Assembly (NCBI GenBank): GCA_002307725.1 | Contig: DBUB01000010.1 | Location: 1 to 64,000 of the forward strand | Length of the DNA stretch: 64,000 bases | Direction: 5' to 3' | Origin: Alphaproteobacteria bacterium UBA1301 | Lineage (GTDB): Bacteria > Pseudomonadota > Alphaproteobacteria > Micropepsales > Micropepsaceae | Shown: positions 53,293 through 62,013 of the stretch, piece after piece | Position numbering within the stretch: the stretch's first letter is position 1 | Layout of the letters: each line of letters begins with the position of its first letter | Program-made: the position numbers and the translations under genes | The notes under the pieces: generated by a model | Seen by the model: only the letters and a program-made list of their open reading frames with translations | Told to the model about the DNA's origin: nothing | Database searches by the model: none

Positions 53293-53374
53293 ATGTCCGC
53301 CGCTCTAGAACCCAACAACGGCCGAGCTGCCCGAGTTCAACAAATGTCCGGACTCGAACCCAAACTCCCCTTTG
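53293..53374. repeat. Degenerate short repeats
   Basis: ATGTCCGCCGCTCTAGAACCCAA (53293) and ATGTCCGGACTCGAACCCAA (53344) share a common unit. The 31 bp at 53344-53374 match 63163-63193 at 27 positions. These look like worn copies of an interspersed element; the remainder of the gap shows no gene. Confidence 0.5.
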
Positions 53375-53431
53375 CGACAAGGCCGCATAAGCGCCACAAC
53401 TTGCCCTTCGCATTGGACGGTTTAACTAAGA

Positions 53432-54232
53432 TCAATCTTCCCGCTCGTCAGCGGTGGTGACGATTTCGCTGACCTTCACGCGGATGATCTTGAGCTGATC
53501 GCCGGAGCCCTCGGACAGCACCGTCAGACCTACGAATTGCGACCAAATCTCTGTACACTCGCCGCGTTGGTCAGTCGTAAAGGCGTGGCAGCGTTTCACG
53601 AGGATGAGCTTGTCAGGGGCAGCCTGCCTGACGGTTTCCGCGCACTCCTTTGCGGTGTACCCCTCGCAATCATAGGACGAGGGCATCGCGCTGGTAGCTG
53701 CGTCCTTCAGAATGGCCTGCAGCAGCAAGCCCCCTTCTTCCGCAACCTCATCATTGTCAGCGTCAAAAAAGCCCGTCTCCGGATCGAGCTTCGCGCAACG
53801 TGCCTTTAGCTCCCTGCGTTCGGCCGACGATATGCTCTGGGAACTGGTAGCTGCTGACGGTGGTGCCAGAAACCGGAACGTATTGCGCACGCTGATGCCC
53901 GAGACCTTCATTGCCGTATCACCACCCTTGTCGTCCGCGCCAACCGGATCGAAGTCGAACCTGACCTGATCCGCTTGGCAAAGGTCACGGACGTAGGTGC
54001 CCCGCGGTCGCGTGACATAGTACATGTCGGTGAGCGGATGCTTTGGTCGCACTACCGGCTTGACCGGTTCAGGCGGGATGACCGCGTCGGCAAACTGTTC
54101 CAGGACGCGGTGCAACACCACATCCGGAGGGAGCGTTCGGGCTTCTATCTTGGTGATCGCCCGCGCCCCACCCTGCGCGGCACCAACGAAGACGACCGCC
54201 ACGGCTGCGGCCATGATCAACGCCCTGGTCAT
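53432..54232 (-). CDS. Secreted hypothetical protein
   Basis: I do not recognise this 266-residue protein. It has a signal peptide (MTRALIMAAAVAVVFVGAAQ, cleavage near ARA-IT). The mature part has four or more cysteines (RDLCQADQVRFDF, LKARCAKLDPETGFFD, YDCEGYTAKECAETV, RCHAFTTDQRGECTEIW), suggesting periplasmic disulfides. The segment FFDADNDEVAEEGGLLLQAI is acidic. Start at ATG 54232, where the signal begins. It is divergent from ppk1. Confidence 0.65.
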   Translation of the reverse strand: MTRALIMAAAVAVVFVGAAQGGARAITKIEARTLPPDVVLHRVLEQFADAVIPPEPVKPVVRPKHPLTDMYYVTRPRGTYVRDLCQADQVRFDFDPVGADDKGGDTAMKVSGISVRNTFRFLAPPSAATSSQSISSAERRELKARCAKLDPETGFFDADNDEVAEEGGLLLQAILKDAATSAMPSSYDCEGYTAKECAETVRQAAPDKLILVKRCHAFTTDQRGECTEIWSQFVGLTVLSEGSGDQLKIIRVKVSEIVTTADERED

Positions 54233-54518
54233 TTTGGCTCCCCCGATAGGCCACGCAACGAAGTATCGTCGATTTTCGCCGCGACGAGCAACGACGGTTT
54301 TTGGCGCATCCGCGCCGTTTCCCCACATCTGGCAATGTCCGGAATCTGGGGATGAACGGACTTGCTCGGAGCGCCGGTCTTTTTGCTCCACTGCCGCTTT
54401 TTCCCATAAATCCGGACATTTTATCAGGGATTGTTGGCGCCTTCTGCTTATGATCGGCGCCCATGACAGCGCCCTTGATTTGCTTTACCCTGCCTTGCGG
54501 GTCCATGGTAAGCCCTTG

Positions 54519-56777
54519 ATGACGAAAGAAAACCTTCCCGAATTGCGCGCCGAAAAGACACCTGAACCGGCCCCCGCCGCAGTGGTGGACGAGGTGGTGC
54601 CGCCACCGGCTTGCGCCGTCTTGCCGGTGATCGCGCCCAATTCGCCGGAACGTTTCGTTAATCGCGAGTTGTCGTGGCTGGCCTTCAACGGCCGGGTGCT
54701 GCAGGAAGCCCAGAACACGCGCCATCCGCTGCTCGAACGCTTGCGCTTCGTGTCGATCTCGTCGTCGAACCTCGACGAATTCTACATGGTGCGTGTGGCG
54801 GGCCTGTGGGGCATGGTGAAAGAGGGCGTCGCCTCGATCAGCGACGACGGCCTCAGCCCCACCCAGCAGCTGGCCCGGATCGCCGATTTTTCCGGCCAAC
54901 TGATTTCCGAGCAGCAGCGCGTCTGGCGTGGCCTCAAGGCGGAACTCGCCGACAAAGGGCTGGCCGTGATCAGCGCCAACAACCTGAACGAGGCCGATCG
55001 CGTTTGGCTCGACGTCCATTTCCGCGAACAGATTTTCCCGGTGCTGACGCCGCTCGCCATCGACCCGGCCCACCCGTTCCCGTTCATTCCCAATCTCGGT
55101 TTTTCGCTGGCGCTGAAACTCGCCCGCGTGCGCGACGAGCACATGGTGATGGCGCTGCTGCCCATCCCGCCGCAATTGCAGCGTTTCGTGCGCCTTCCCG
55201 GGCCCGCCAAGGAAAAGGGCAAAAGCAAACACGCCCGCTTCATTCCGCTCGAAGAGGTGATTGAGATGCACCTCGGCGAACTGTTCCCGGGGCATACGGT
55301 GAAGGGCTCGGGCCTGTTCCGCGTCATCCGCGACAGCGACGTGGAAGTGGAAGAAGAAGCCGAAGACCTGGTGCTGATGTTCGAGTCGCTGCTCAAGCGG
55401 CGGCGGCGCGGCTCGGTGATTTTGATGATGTGCACGTCGTCGATGGCCGACGATCTTCGCACCTTCATCGCCGATCATCTTGATCTCAAGGACGAGGAAG
55501 TGGTGCGCGTCGGCGAAATGCTGGGCACCGCGGATTTGAAACAGCTCATCCTGAAAGAGCGCGGCGATCTGCAGTTCAAGCCGTTCGTGGCGCGGTTTCC
55601 CGAACGCATCCGCGATCTCGGCGGCGATTGCTTCGCGGCGATCCGGGCCAAGGACATTTTGGTCCACCATCCCTTCGAAAGCTTCGACGTGGTGGTGCAG
55701 TTCCTGCGCCAGGCGGCGGCCGATCCCGATGTGGTGGCGATCAAGCAGACGCTCTATCGCACGTCGAGCGATTCCCCGATCGTCAGTGCCCTGATCGAAG
55801 CGGCCGAATCTGGCAAGTCGGTCACGGCGCTGGTCGAGTTGAAGGCCCGCTTCGACGAGGCCGCCAACATCAAATGGGCGCGCGATCTCGAACGGGCCGG
55901 CGTGCAGGTGGTCTACGGCTTCATCGATCTCAAGACCCATGCCAAGGTTTCTCTGGTGGTGCGGCGCGAGAGCGGCCGGCTCCACAGCTATGTGCATTTC
56001 GGCACCGGCAACTACCATCCGATCACCGCCAAGATTTACACCGATCTGTCGCTGTTCAGCGCGGATCCGGCTCTGGGGCGCGATGCGGCGCAGGTGTTCA
56101 ACTACATCACCGGCTATGCCGAGCCGAGCGGGCTCGAACGTCTGTCGGTGTCGCCGCTGAACCTGCGCGAGACGCTGGTTGCCGACATCGAAAACGAAAT
56201 CGCCAACGCCAAAAAAGGCCGTCCGGCACAGATTTGGCTCAAGCTGAACTCGCTGGTCGATGCCGACATGATCGACGAACTTTACAAGGCGAGTCAGGCC
56301 GGGGTGCAAATCGACATCATCGCCCGCGGCATCTGCTGTCTGAGGCCGGGGGTGCCGGGGCTTTCCGACAACATCCGCGTCAAGAGTATTGTCGGGCGCT
56401 TCCTCGAACACGGCCGCGTCATCGCCTTCGGCAACGGCCACAAACTGCCGCATGCCAAGGCCAAGCTCTACATCTCCTCGGCCGACTGGATGACACGCAA
56501 TCTCGACCGCCGGGTCGAATCGCTGGTGCCGATCGATAACCCGACCGTGCATCAGCAGGTGCTCGACCAGATTCTGGTCGCCCAGTTGAAGGATCAGGCG
56601 CAAAGCTGGCACATGAAAGCGGACGGTAGCTATGCCCGCGACGAAGCGTCCGGCGAAGCTGACGCATTTTCTGCACATACCTATTTTATGACGAACCCTT
56701 CACTGTCGGGACGTGGCCGGGCCCTTCGGATCAAATCACCCCGCACCGTGACAGGGTCGCGCCGCGAACAAGCATGA
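54519..56777 (+). CDS. ppk1: Polyphosphate kinase 1
   Basis: This 752-residue PPK1 polymerises the gamma phosphate of ATP into polyphosphate. In order: FVNRELSWLAFNGRVLQEAQ (N domain), PLAIDPAHPFPFIPNLGFSL (head), DILVHHPFESFDVVVQFLRQ, DLKTHAKVSLVVRR with the autophosphorylated His, HFGTGNYHPITAKIYTDL, and PHAKAKLYISSADWMTRNLD. Starts at 54519 or 54450 are possible; family similarity begins well downstream. The stop overlaps ppx by four bases. Confidence 0.95.
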   Translation: MTKENLPELRAEKTPEPAPAAVVDEVVPPPACAVLPVIAPNSPERFVNRELSWLAFNGRVLQEAQNTRHPLLERLRFVSISSSNLDEFYMVRVAGLWGMVKEGVASISDDGLSPTQQLARIADFSGQLISEQQRVWRGLKAELADKGLAVISANNLNEADRVWLDVHFREQIFPVLTPLAIDPAHPFPFIPNLGFSLALKLARVRDEHMVMALLPIPPQLQRFVRLPGPAKEKGKSKHARFIPLEEVIEMHLGELFPGHTVKGSGLFRVIRDSDVEVEEEAEDLVLMFESLLKRRRRGSVILMMCTSSMADDLRTFIADHLDLKDEEVVRVGEMLGTADLKQLILKERGDLQFKPFVARFPERIRDLGGDCFAAIRAKDILVHHPFESFDVVVQFLRQAAADPDVVAIKQTLYRTSSDSPIVSALIEAAESGKSVTALVELKARFDEAANIKWARDLERAGVQVVYGFIDLKTHAKVSLVVRRESGRLHSYVHFGTGNYHPITAKIYTDLSLFSADPALGRDAAQVFNYITGYAEPSGLERLSVSPLNLRETLVADIENEIANAKKGRPAQIWLKLNSLVDADMIDELYKASQAGVQIDIIARGICCLRPGVPGLSDNIRVKSIVGRFLEHGRVIAFGNGHKLPHAKAKLYISSADWMTRNLDRRVESLVPIDNPTVHQQVLDQILVAQLKDQAQSWHMKADGSYARDEASGEADAFSAHTYFMTNPSLSGRGRALRIKSPRTVTGSRREQA

Positions 56778-58309
56778 GTGGTTTCACCCTACCGGTCGAT
56801 CTTGGCGAAGACTTGCCGCCGCGCGCCGGTGACGCGCCGAGCGGACGTGTCGCCGTCGTCGATATCGGATCGAATTCGGTGCGGCTGGTGGTGTTCTCCG
56901 CGTTGGCGCGCTCGCCCCATACGATCCACAACGAAAAGACCATTTGCTCGATCGGCAGGGAACTCGGCACCACCGGGCTGCTCTACAAGGACGGTGTCGA
57001 GCTGGCGCTGGAAGCCTTGCGCCGCTATCGCCATTTGACCGACCGCCTCGACGTCAGGGTGCGCGAGGCGGTGGCGACGGCGGCGGCACGCGATGCGCTC
57101 AACGGTGCCGAATTTGTCCGCCGGGCCGAAAGTGCCTGGGGTGGGCCGATCCGCATTTTGACCGGGCCGGAAGAGGCGCGGCTGGCGGGCGAGGGCGTGC
57201 TGGCTTCGATGCCGGATGCCGATGGGCTGGTCGCCGATCTCGGCGGTGGCAGTCTCGACATGGTGACCGTCCGCGGCGGGCGCACGGCGGAGGCCTGTTC
57301 ACTGCCGTTCGGGCCGCTGCGCCTTGCCGACATGAGCCGTGGCGATCTCGACCGCACCCGCAAGCTGGTCGACGACGAGTTGGAGCACTGGGAGCCGATG
57401 TCCGGCCAGGGTGGCAAGACGCTCTATCTGGTCGGCGGCATCTGGCGCAGTGTTGCGCGCGTCGACATGCTGCGCGAGCAATATCCGCTGCATATGCTGC
57501 AGCAATACACCATGCCGTCATGGCGGGCGCTGGAGCTGTGCGCGGTGCTTTCCAAGCAAGGCAAGAAATCGCTCGAACTCCTCGAAGTGGTGTCGAAGCG
57601 GCGGGTCGAGCTGCTGCCCTATGGCGCCATCGTGTTGCAGCGGCTGCTCACTTTTGCCCGTTTCAAGGATGTGATCGTCTCGGCCAACGGCGTCCGCGAA
57701 GGCATCGTTTTCGCCAAACTGCCGCCCGCGGAGCGCGCCAAGGATCCGTTGATCGATTTCGCCGGTCTCGAGAATGCCCGCGTCGCCCGCACCCCGGCGC
57801 ACGCCATGGAACTGTTCGCTTGGGCCGCACCTTTGTTCTCCGACGAGAACGCCTATTACCGGCGCCTGCGGCTGGCCGCCTGCCTGCTCAGCGATCTCGG
57901 CTGGCGGCGCCATCCCGACCACCGCACCCACGGCACCTATGAGGACGTCCTCAACATGCCTTATGGCGGTGCCGACCACCGGGCGCGGGCCTTCATCGCG
58001 GCCGCGACCTACCACCGCTATGCCGGCGATCAGGACATCCCCCCCGATCTGCGCCTCAAAGGCATGCTGGACAAGCCGGAGGAGCGGCGGGCGCTCCGGA
58101 TCGGTCTGGCGGCGCGGCTGGCGTTCGACCTGTCCGCCTCGGCGGCGGGGGAGCTTAGCCACTACCGGTTGCGCCTCACCCCCTCCAAGGTGATCCTGGA
58201 GGTCCCCAAGCGGCGCAGCGCCATCGCCGACGACGCGGTCGGCAAGCGCATGGGGGCTCTGGGGGCGGCTTTCGACCGCAACGCCGAAATCCAGGTGATC
58301 AGCGGTTAA
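56774..58309 (+). CDS. ppx: Exopolyphosphatase / Ppx-GppA phosphatase
   Basis: This 511-residue protein of the actin-like ATPase fold has VAVVDIGSNSVRLVVFSA, TGPEEARLAGEGVL and DLGGGSLDMVTVRGG. A C-terminal HD-like helical domain follows (LAACLLSDLGWRRHPDHRTH). It degrades polyphosphate or pppGpp. Coupling to ppk1 suggests joint control of polyphosphate levels. Confidence 0.94.
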   Translation: MSGFTLPVDLGEDLPPRAGDAPSGRVAVVDIGSNSVRLVVFSALARSPHTIHNEKTICSIGRELGTTGLLYKDGVELALEALRRYRHLTDRLDVRVREAVATAAARDALNGAEFVRRAESAWGGPIRILTGPEEARLAGEGVLASMPDADGLVADLGGGSLDMVTVRGGRTAEACSLPFGPLRLADMSRGDLDRTRKLVDDELEHWEPMSGQGGKTLYLVGGIWRSVARVDMLREQYPLHMLQQYTMPSWRALELCAVLSKQGKKSLELLEVVSKRRVELLPYGAIVLQRLLTFARFKDVIVSANGVREGIVFAKLPPAERAKDPLIDFAGLENARVARTPAHAMELFAWAAPLFSDENAYYRRLRLAACLLSDLGWRRHPDHRTHGTYEDVLNMPYGGADHRARAFIAAATYHRYAGDQDIPPDLRLKGMLDKPEERRALRIGLAARLAFDLSASAAGELSHYRLRLTPSKVILEVPKRRSAIADDAVGKRMGALGAAFDRNAEIQVISG

Positions 58310-58406
58310 GGCCAAACCATAACGGGCCCCCGCTTGCATCCGGCCCTAACCCGGTCTTTAAGAAGGGGTTTCCGGCTCCTTTCGCCGGACAATAAGGAGA
58401 AAAACA

Positions 58407-58610
58407 ATGGGCGGACTGAGCATCTGGCATCTTCTGATTGTCGGCGTAATTGTCTTGGTGCTGTTCGGCGGCAAGGGCAAACTGTCCGATATCATGGGCG
58501 ACTTTGCCAAGGGCATCAAAAGCTTCAAGAAGGGCCTGACGGAAGAAGAGGACAAGCCCAAGCCGGTCGAGCCCAAGCCGGTCGAACAGAAAACCGAGAC
58601 CAAGGAATAG
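58407..58610 (+). CDS. tatA: Sec-independent translocase TatA
   Basis: This 67-residue protein has one N-terminal helix (WHLLIVGVIVLVLFGGKGKL), the FGGKGKL hinge, an amphipathic helix (DIMGDFAKGIKSFKKGL) and an acidic/basic tail. It forms the Tat translocation pore. AAGGAGAAAAAC lies directly before the ATG. It is separated from tatB by a palindromic repeat. Confidence 0.95.
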   Translation: MGGLSIWHLLIVGVIVLVLFGGKGKLSDIMGDFAKGIKSFKKGLTEEEDKPKPVEPKPVEQKTETKE

Positions 58611-58639
58611 AGGCGCGTGGCCTTGTACTCACCCCGTCC

Positions 58640-58826
58640 TGTCATCCCCGGCGAGCACGAACGCGGAGCGTTTGGCGCGAGGGAAGGGGACCCAGGTGGT
58701 CACACGGTTTCGGCTTTGAAGGAAGGGCATCATGCGGAATCTCTTGCATTGTCCAGATTCGATGACCTGGGTCCCCTTCCCCTCGCTCCGCTCACGTCCG
58801 TTCGCGGTTCTCGGCCGGGGATGACA
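58640..58826. repeat. 187-bp palindromic repeat between tatA and tatB
   Basis: The left end TGTCATCCCCGGCGAGCACG and GCGAGGGAAGGGGACCCAGGT (58677-58697) is answered by ACCTGGGTCCCCTTCCCCTCGC and CCGGGGATGACA at the right end. The whole block can fold on itself. GTCATCCCCGG-type repeats are frequent in alphaproteobacterial intergenic DNA, and a fragment (GGCCGGGGATGACA) also stands upstream of yicC. Confidence 0.8.
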
Positions 58827-58879
58827 AGCGTGTTTGATATGGTCACTTCCGGCGGTTATCCGCCAACTAGGGCTTGCTG

Positions 58880-59320
58880 ATGGACTTCGGACTTTCCTGG
58901 AGCCACATGCTGCTGGTCCTGGTCGTCGCCCTCGTGGTGGTCGGCCCCAAGGATCTGCCGAAACTGATGCGGAAGATGGGCCAATGGGCCGCCAAAGCGC
59001 GCGGCATGGCCGATCAGTTCCGCCGCAGCTTCGACGACATGGCGCGCCAGAGCGAACTCGACGAACTGCGCAAGGAACTCGATGAGCTGCGCAACACGCG
59101 GCCACTCGCTGGTGTCGAGCAGCAGTTGAACGACGCGATGAACGGACCCGCCGTCAGCCTCGCGCCCGAACCCGTAGCGGCCGCCACGCCGGTCGCAGCG
59201 CCTGAAACGGTGACCGAACCGGTGCCCGAGCCTGTCATCGACCACAGCGAGCCTCCGCCGGAACCGCTGCATCCCGACGCGCCGCTGCCCCCATCCGATC
59301 AGCGTCCGCCAGCGCCATGA
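58880..59320 (+). CDS. tatB: Sec-independent translocase TatB
   Basis: This 146-residue protein begins MDFGLSWSHMLLVLVVALVV, followed by VGPKDLPKLMRKMGQW, the TatB glutamate/proline-hinge region, an amphipathic helix and a Pro/Glu-rich tail (PEPVIDHSEPPPEPLHPDAP). TatB docks Tat substrates with TatC. A TTG two codons upstream is a less likely start. It overlaps tatC by four bases. Confidence 0.94.
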   Translation: MDFGLSWSHMLLVLVVALVVVGPKDLPKLMRKMGQWAAKARGMADQFRRSFDDMARQSELDELRKELDELRNTRPLAGVEQQLNDAMNGPAVSLAPEPVAAATPVAAPETVTEPVPEPVIDHSEPPPEPLHPDAPLPPSDQRPPAP

Positions 59321-60132
59321 GCAAATCCCCTGAAGACGAAGAAGCGGACATCGAGGCTTCCAAGGCCCCGCTGCTGGAGCATCTGATCGAACTCAGGAAG
59401 CGGATCATCTGGTCGGTGCTGGCGCTGCTCGGCGGCTTCATCATCTGCTTTGCGTTTGCCGATCCGATTTACAATTTCCTCACCGCGCCCTTGGCGCATG
59501 CGATGGCGGGCCAGCCGGGCCGGCATCTGATCTATACCCAGGTCTACGAAAAGTTCTTCACCAACGCCAAGGTCGGCCTGTTCGCAGGTCTGTGTCTGGC
59601 GTTCCCGGTGATCGCTTCGCAGGTGTGGATGTTCGTGGCGCCGGGTCTTTATCGCCGCGAGCGCCGCGCGTTTCTGCCGTTCCTGCTCGCCAGCCCGGTG
59701 CTGTTCCTCACCGGAGCAGCGTTCGTCTATTACGTGATGCTGCCCTATGCGCTGAAGTTCTTCCTCGGCTTTGAAAGCAAAGGCTCCAAGGATGCGCTGC
59801 CCATCGAGATGATGGCCAAGGTCTCCGACTATTTCGATTTTGTGACGACGCTGATCTTCGCCTTCGGGCTCACCTTCCAATTGCCGGTGGCGCTGGCCTT
59901 GCTGGGGCGGGTGGGGATCGTTTCCAGCGATTTTTTGCGCAGCTCGCGCCGCTACGCCATCGTCGCCATCACCGCGCTCGCCGCCATTTTTACCCCGCCC
60001 GACATCTTCTCGATGCTCAGCCTGCTCGTGCCGCTGATCTTCCTCTACGAAGTGTCGATCTGGCTGGTGAAGGGCATCGAAAAGAAGCGCGACAAGGAAC
60101 GGGCCGAAGACGAGGCGGAGACGGAAGAATAA
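59317..60132 (+). CDS. tatC: Sec-independent translocase TatC
   Basis: This 271-residue six-helix protein has LLEHLIELRKRIIWSVLALL at the N-terminus, the segment FVAPGLYRRERRAFLPFLLA (conserved RRE-type loop), FGLTFQLPVALALLGRVGIV and LTPPD-like FTPPDIFSML. It recognises the twin-arginine signal. A highly charged C-terminal tail (KKRDKERAEDEAETEE) is on the cytosolic side. Confidence 0.96.
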   Translation: MSKSPEDEEADIEASKAPLLEHLIELRKRIIWSVLALLGGFIICFAFADPIYNFLTAPLAHAMAGQPGRHLIYTQVYEKFFTNAKVGLFAGLCLAFPVIASQVWMFVAPGLYRRERRAFLPFLLASPVLFLTGAAFVYYVMLPYALKFFLGFESKGSKDALPIEMMAKVSDYFDFVTTLIFAFGLTFQLPVALALLGRVGIVSSDFLRSSRRYAIVAITALAAIFTPPDIFSMLSLLVPLIFLYEVSIWLVKGIEKKRDKERAEDEAETEE

Positions 60133-60138
60133 TCTCCG

Positions 60139-60561
60139 ATGCCGATCGCACTCCACCAGAACTGTGACGGCGTTGATTGGACGGCGGTTTGCGGCCTCCT
60201 CAAAGAGGCCGGCATGTCGTTTCATGCGCCGGAGATGCATCGCCGCGCGTTCGAGGCCGCCTATTCTGTTGCATTTGCGTATGACGGCGGAGCCCTGATC
60301 GGCTGCGGCCGGGCGTTGTCGGATGGGGTTTATCAGACGGCGCTCTACGACATCGCGGTTCTGCCCCGCTACCAGGGCAGCGGGGTCGGCCGCCGTCTGG
60401 TTGAGGCGCTGCTGGCCGGGCTCGGCGAATGCAACGTGATCCTTTACGCCAGTCCCGGCAAAGAAGGATTTTACCGCAAGCTCGGGTTTCGCGAGATGAA
60501 GACGGGCATGGCCCGTTTTGTCCGCGCTGATGCCATGGCCGAGAAAGGTTTCACGGATTAG
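60139..60561 (+). CDS. GNAT-family N-acetyltransferase
   Basis: This 140-residue GNAT domain has the acetyl-CoA pyrophosphate loop VLPRYQGSGVGRRLVEALL at about residues 75-93 and the C-terminal YASPGKEGFYRKLGFREMKT. It acetylates an unknown amine. It starts 6 bp after tatC and may be co-transcribed. Confidence 0.88.
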   Translation: MPIALHQNCDGVDWTAVCGLLKEAGMSFHAPEMHRRAFEAAYSVAFAYDGGALIGCGRALSDGVYQTALYDIAVLPRYQGSGVGRRLVEALLAGLGECNVILYASPGKEGFYRKLGFREMKTGMARFVRADAMAEKGFTD

Positions 60562-60630
60562 GCGCCCTTGCCATGGCGCACATCACAGATGAATTCGCCT
60601 GTACCGGTGGTGGTTTGACGGGGCGACCGC

Positions 60631-61299
60631 TCACTTGGTCGCGACCCAGATGACGGTGCGCCCGCCGCGGCCTTTGTGGGCACGGGCGGTGATCTCTTCC
60701 ACTTTGAAGCCGGCATAACCGAGACGGGCGGTGAAGGCGCGATCGGGAGCGGCCGACCAAACCAGGAGCAGCCCTTTGGGCTTCAGCGCCTTGCGCGCCG
60801 CTTCGAGGCCGCCGCGGTTATACAGCCGTTCGTTGCCGCTGCGGCTGAGACCATCCGGGCCGTTGTCGACATCGAGCAGAATCGCATCGAAGCGGCCCGG
60901 CGCGGCACGGATGCTGGCGCCGACGTCGCCCTCGTAAAGGCTGACGCGCGGATCATCCAGGCATCCGGCGGTTAGCGCCGCCATCGGGCCGCGCGCCCAT
61001 TGCAGAATGGCCGGCACGATTTCCGCCACCACGATCGCGGCATCGGGGCCGAATCCGGCCAGCGCGGCGCGGAGCGTGAACCCCATCCCATAGCCGCCGA
61101 TCAGGACCCGGCAATTTTTGCGGCCACGCAGGCGCGCACACGCCACCTCTGCCAGCGCGATCTCGGAGCCGCTCATCCGGCTGTTCATCAGCGCGGTCGG
61201 ACCCGCTAGAATCGCAAACTCGCCGCCGCGTTGCAGCAGCCGCAGCTCGGCGCCATCACCCGGCACCATCGCCCGGCCCAGTTCAACCCACGCAATCAT
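60631..61299 (-). CDS. Spermidine synthase-like protein
   Basis: This 222-residue protein of the class I methyltransferase fold has RVLIGGYGMGFTLRAAL as motif I, IVVAEIVPAILQWARG as motif II, and DAILLDVDNGPDGL. It resembles SpeE-like proteins that lack the N-terminal tetramer domain. The NSRMSGSEIALAEVACARLR region matches this group. The active role is unknown; it may not make spermidine. Confidence 0.8.
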   Translation of the reverse strand: MIAWVELGRAMVPGDGAELRLLQRGGEFAILAGPTALMNSRMSGSEIALAEVACARLRGRKNCRVLIGGYGMGFTLRAALAGFGPDAAIVVAEIVPAILQWARGPMAALTAGCLDDPRVSLYEGDVGASIRAAPGRFDAILLDVDNGPDGLSRSGNERLYNRGGLEAARKALKPKGLLLVWSAAPDRAFTARLGYAGFKVEEITARAHKGRGGRTVIWVATK

Positions 61300-61325
61300 G
61301 AAACCTCTTTGTTGCCCTCAGGCAG

Positions 61326-61505
61326 TCACCGTCTCTGCTGTCTGCCATGCCAGATCGACACGATATCGATCCGCTGCCGCGTGATCTTGTAGACGATCAC
61401 ATAGGGCCAAACGACCGTAAGTTCCCGCGTCCCCCCGGCGAGTTCCGGGCCTTCGGTGAAAAGACGATTTCCATGGAACGGAAGGCCCCCTAACAGCCCG
61501 GTCCA
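61326..61505 (-). pseudogene. Truncated RelE/ParE toxin remnant
   Basis: The frame reads GLLGGLPFHGNRLFTEGPEL, AGGTRELTVVWPYVIVYKIT, RQRIDIVSIWHGRQQRR and stop. This is the C-terminal two-thirds of a RelE/ParE toxin (GTREL, PYVIVYKI, HGR). An in-frame TGA at 61508-61506 and the nearby antitoxin stop leave no room for the missing 35-40 N-terminal residues, so a deletion is likely. Confidence 0.75.
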
Positions 61506-61527
61506 TCACGACGAAGGTCTGACGATC

Positions 61528-61713
61528 CTATGAGGTTTTTGGTGGGGGCAGTTCGTTGTCCGTGCCCCAGGAAAGCAGCCAGCGGCGCACCTTGGCGTAA
61601 GAGACGCCCTTCCCGGCCTTGATTTCCGCCAAGCCCTGATCGACCGCCGCCAGAAATTCGGCGTCGCCTTCTTGCGGCGTCAGCTTGCGGGCGGGTGTGG
61701 GCTTCGCGGTCAT
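61528..61713 (-). CDS. Antitoxin-like protein of a broken TA module
   Basis: This 61-residue protein ends VSYAKVRRWLLSWGTDNELP, a pattern common to small antitoxins paired with RelE/ParE toxins. EFLAAVDQGLAEIKAGKG precedes it. The toxin gene downstream is truncated, so this copy may be an orphan that now only represses or neutralises related toxins. ATG 61713 is the likely start. Confidence 0.75.
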   Translation of the reverse strand: MTAKPTPARKLTPQEGDAEFLAAVDQGLAEIKAGKGVSYAKVRRWLLSWGTDNELPPPKTS

Positions 61714-62013
61714 TGGCGGACAGTACCGCGACGGGTGGAAAAGAAAAAGGGCTGGGCGTTCGGCGCCGCCTCGGCGCGCGGTTTTGTTGGCCATTCCCGC
61801 CAGGGGCAGGTTAACAGAGCGATGCGCCGTCAACCAGTTTTGGTCCAACGTCAGGGTTCGTCCCGCCTGTTTCGCGGTGGACCGTTCCACCCCCATTATC
61901 GGACATTCCTGACCGAGATCCTACTCCCGGGATGCGCCAATTGCAGACCTTCGCTTGCCTCGTGGTGGCCGGTAATGGTTGGCGAGAGTGGCGCTCATCC
62001 CGCCGGTAAATGC

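Noticed and set aside
53344..53368. Sequence resembling a tRNA T-arm on the minus strand (GGGTTCGAGTCC)
   Set aside because: The flanks do not pair into a T stem, and no D-arm, anticodon arm or acceptor stem can be drawn; explained better as part of a degenerate repeat.
54069..56678. Very long open frame antisense to ppk1
   Set aside because: It mirrors the codon structure of a clear ppk1 gene in GC-rich DNA, has no recognisable domain and no ribosome-binding site; similar antisense frames cover the ABC-F, efflux and hybrid-kinase genes.
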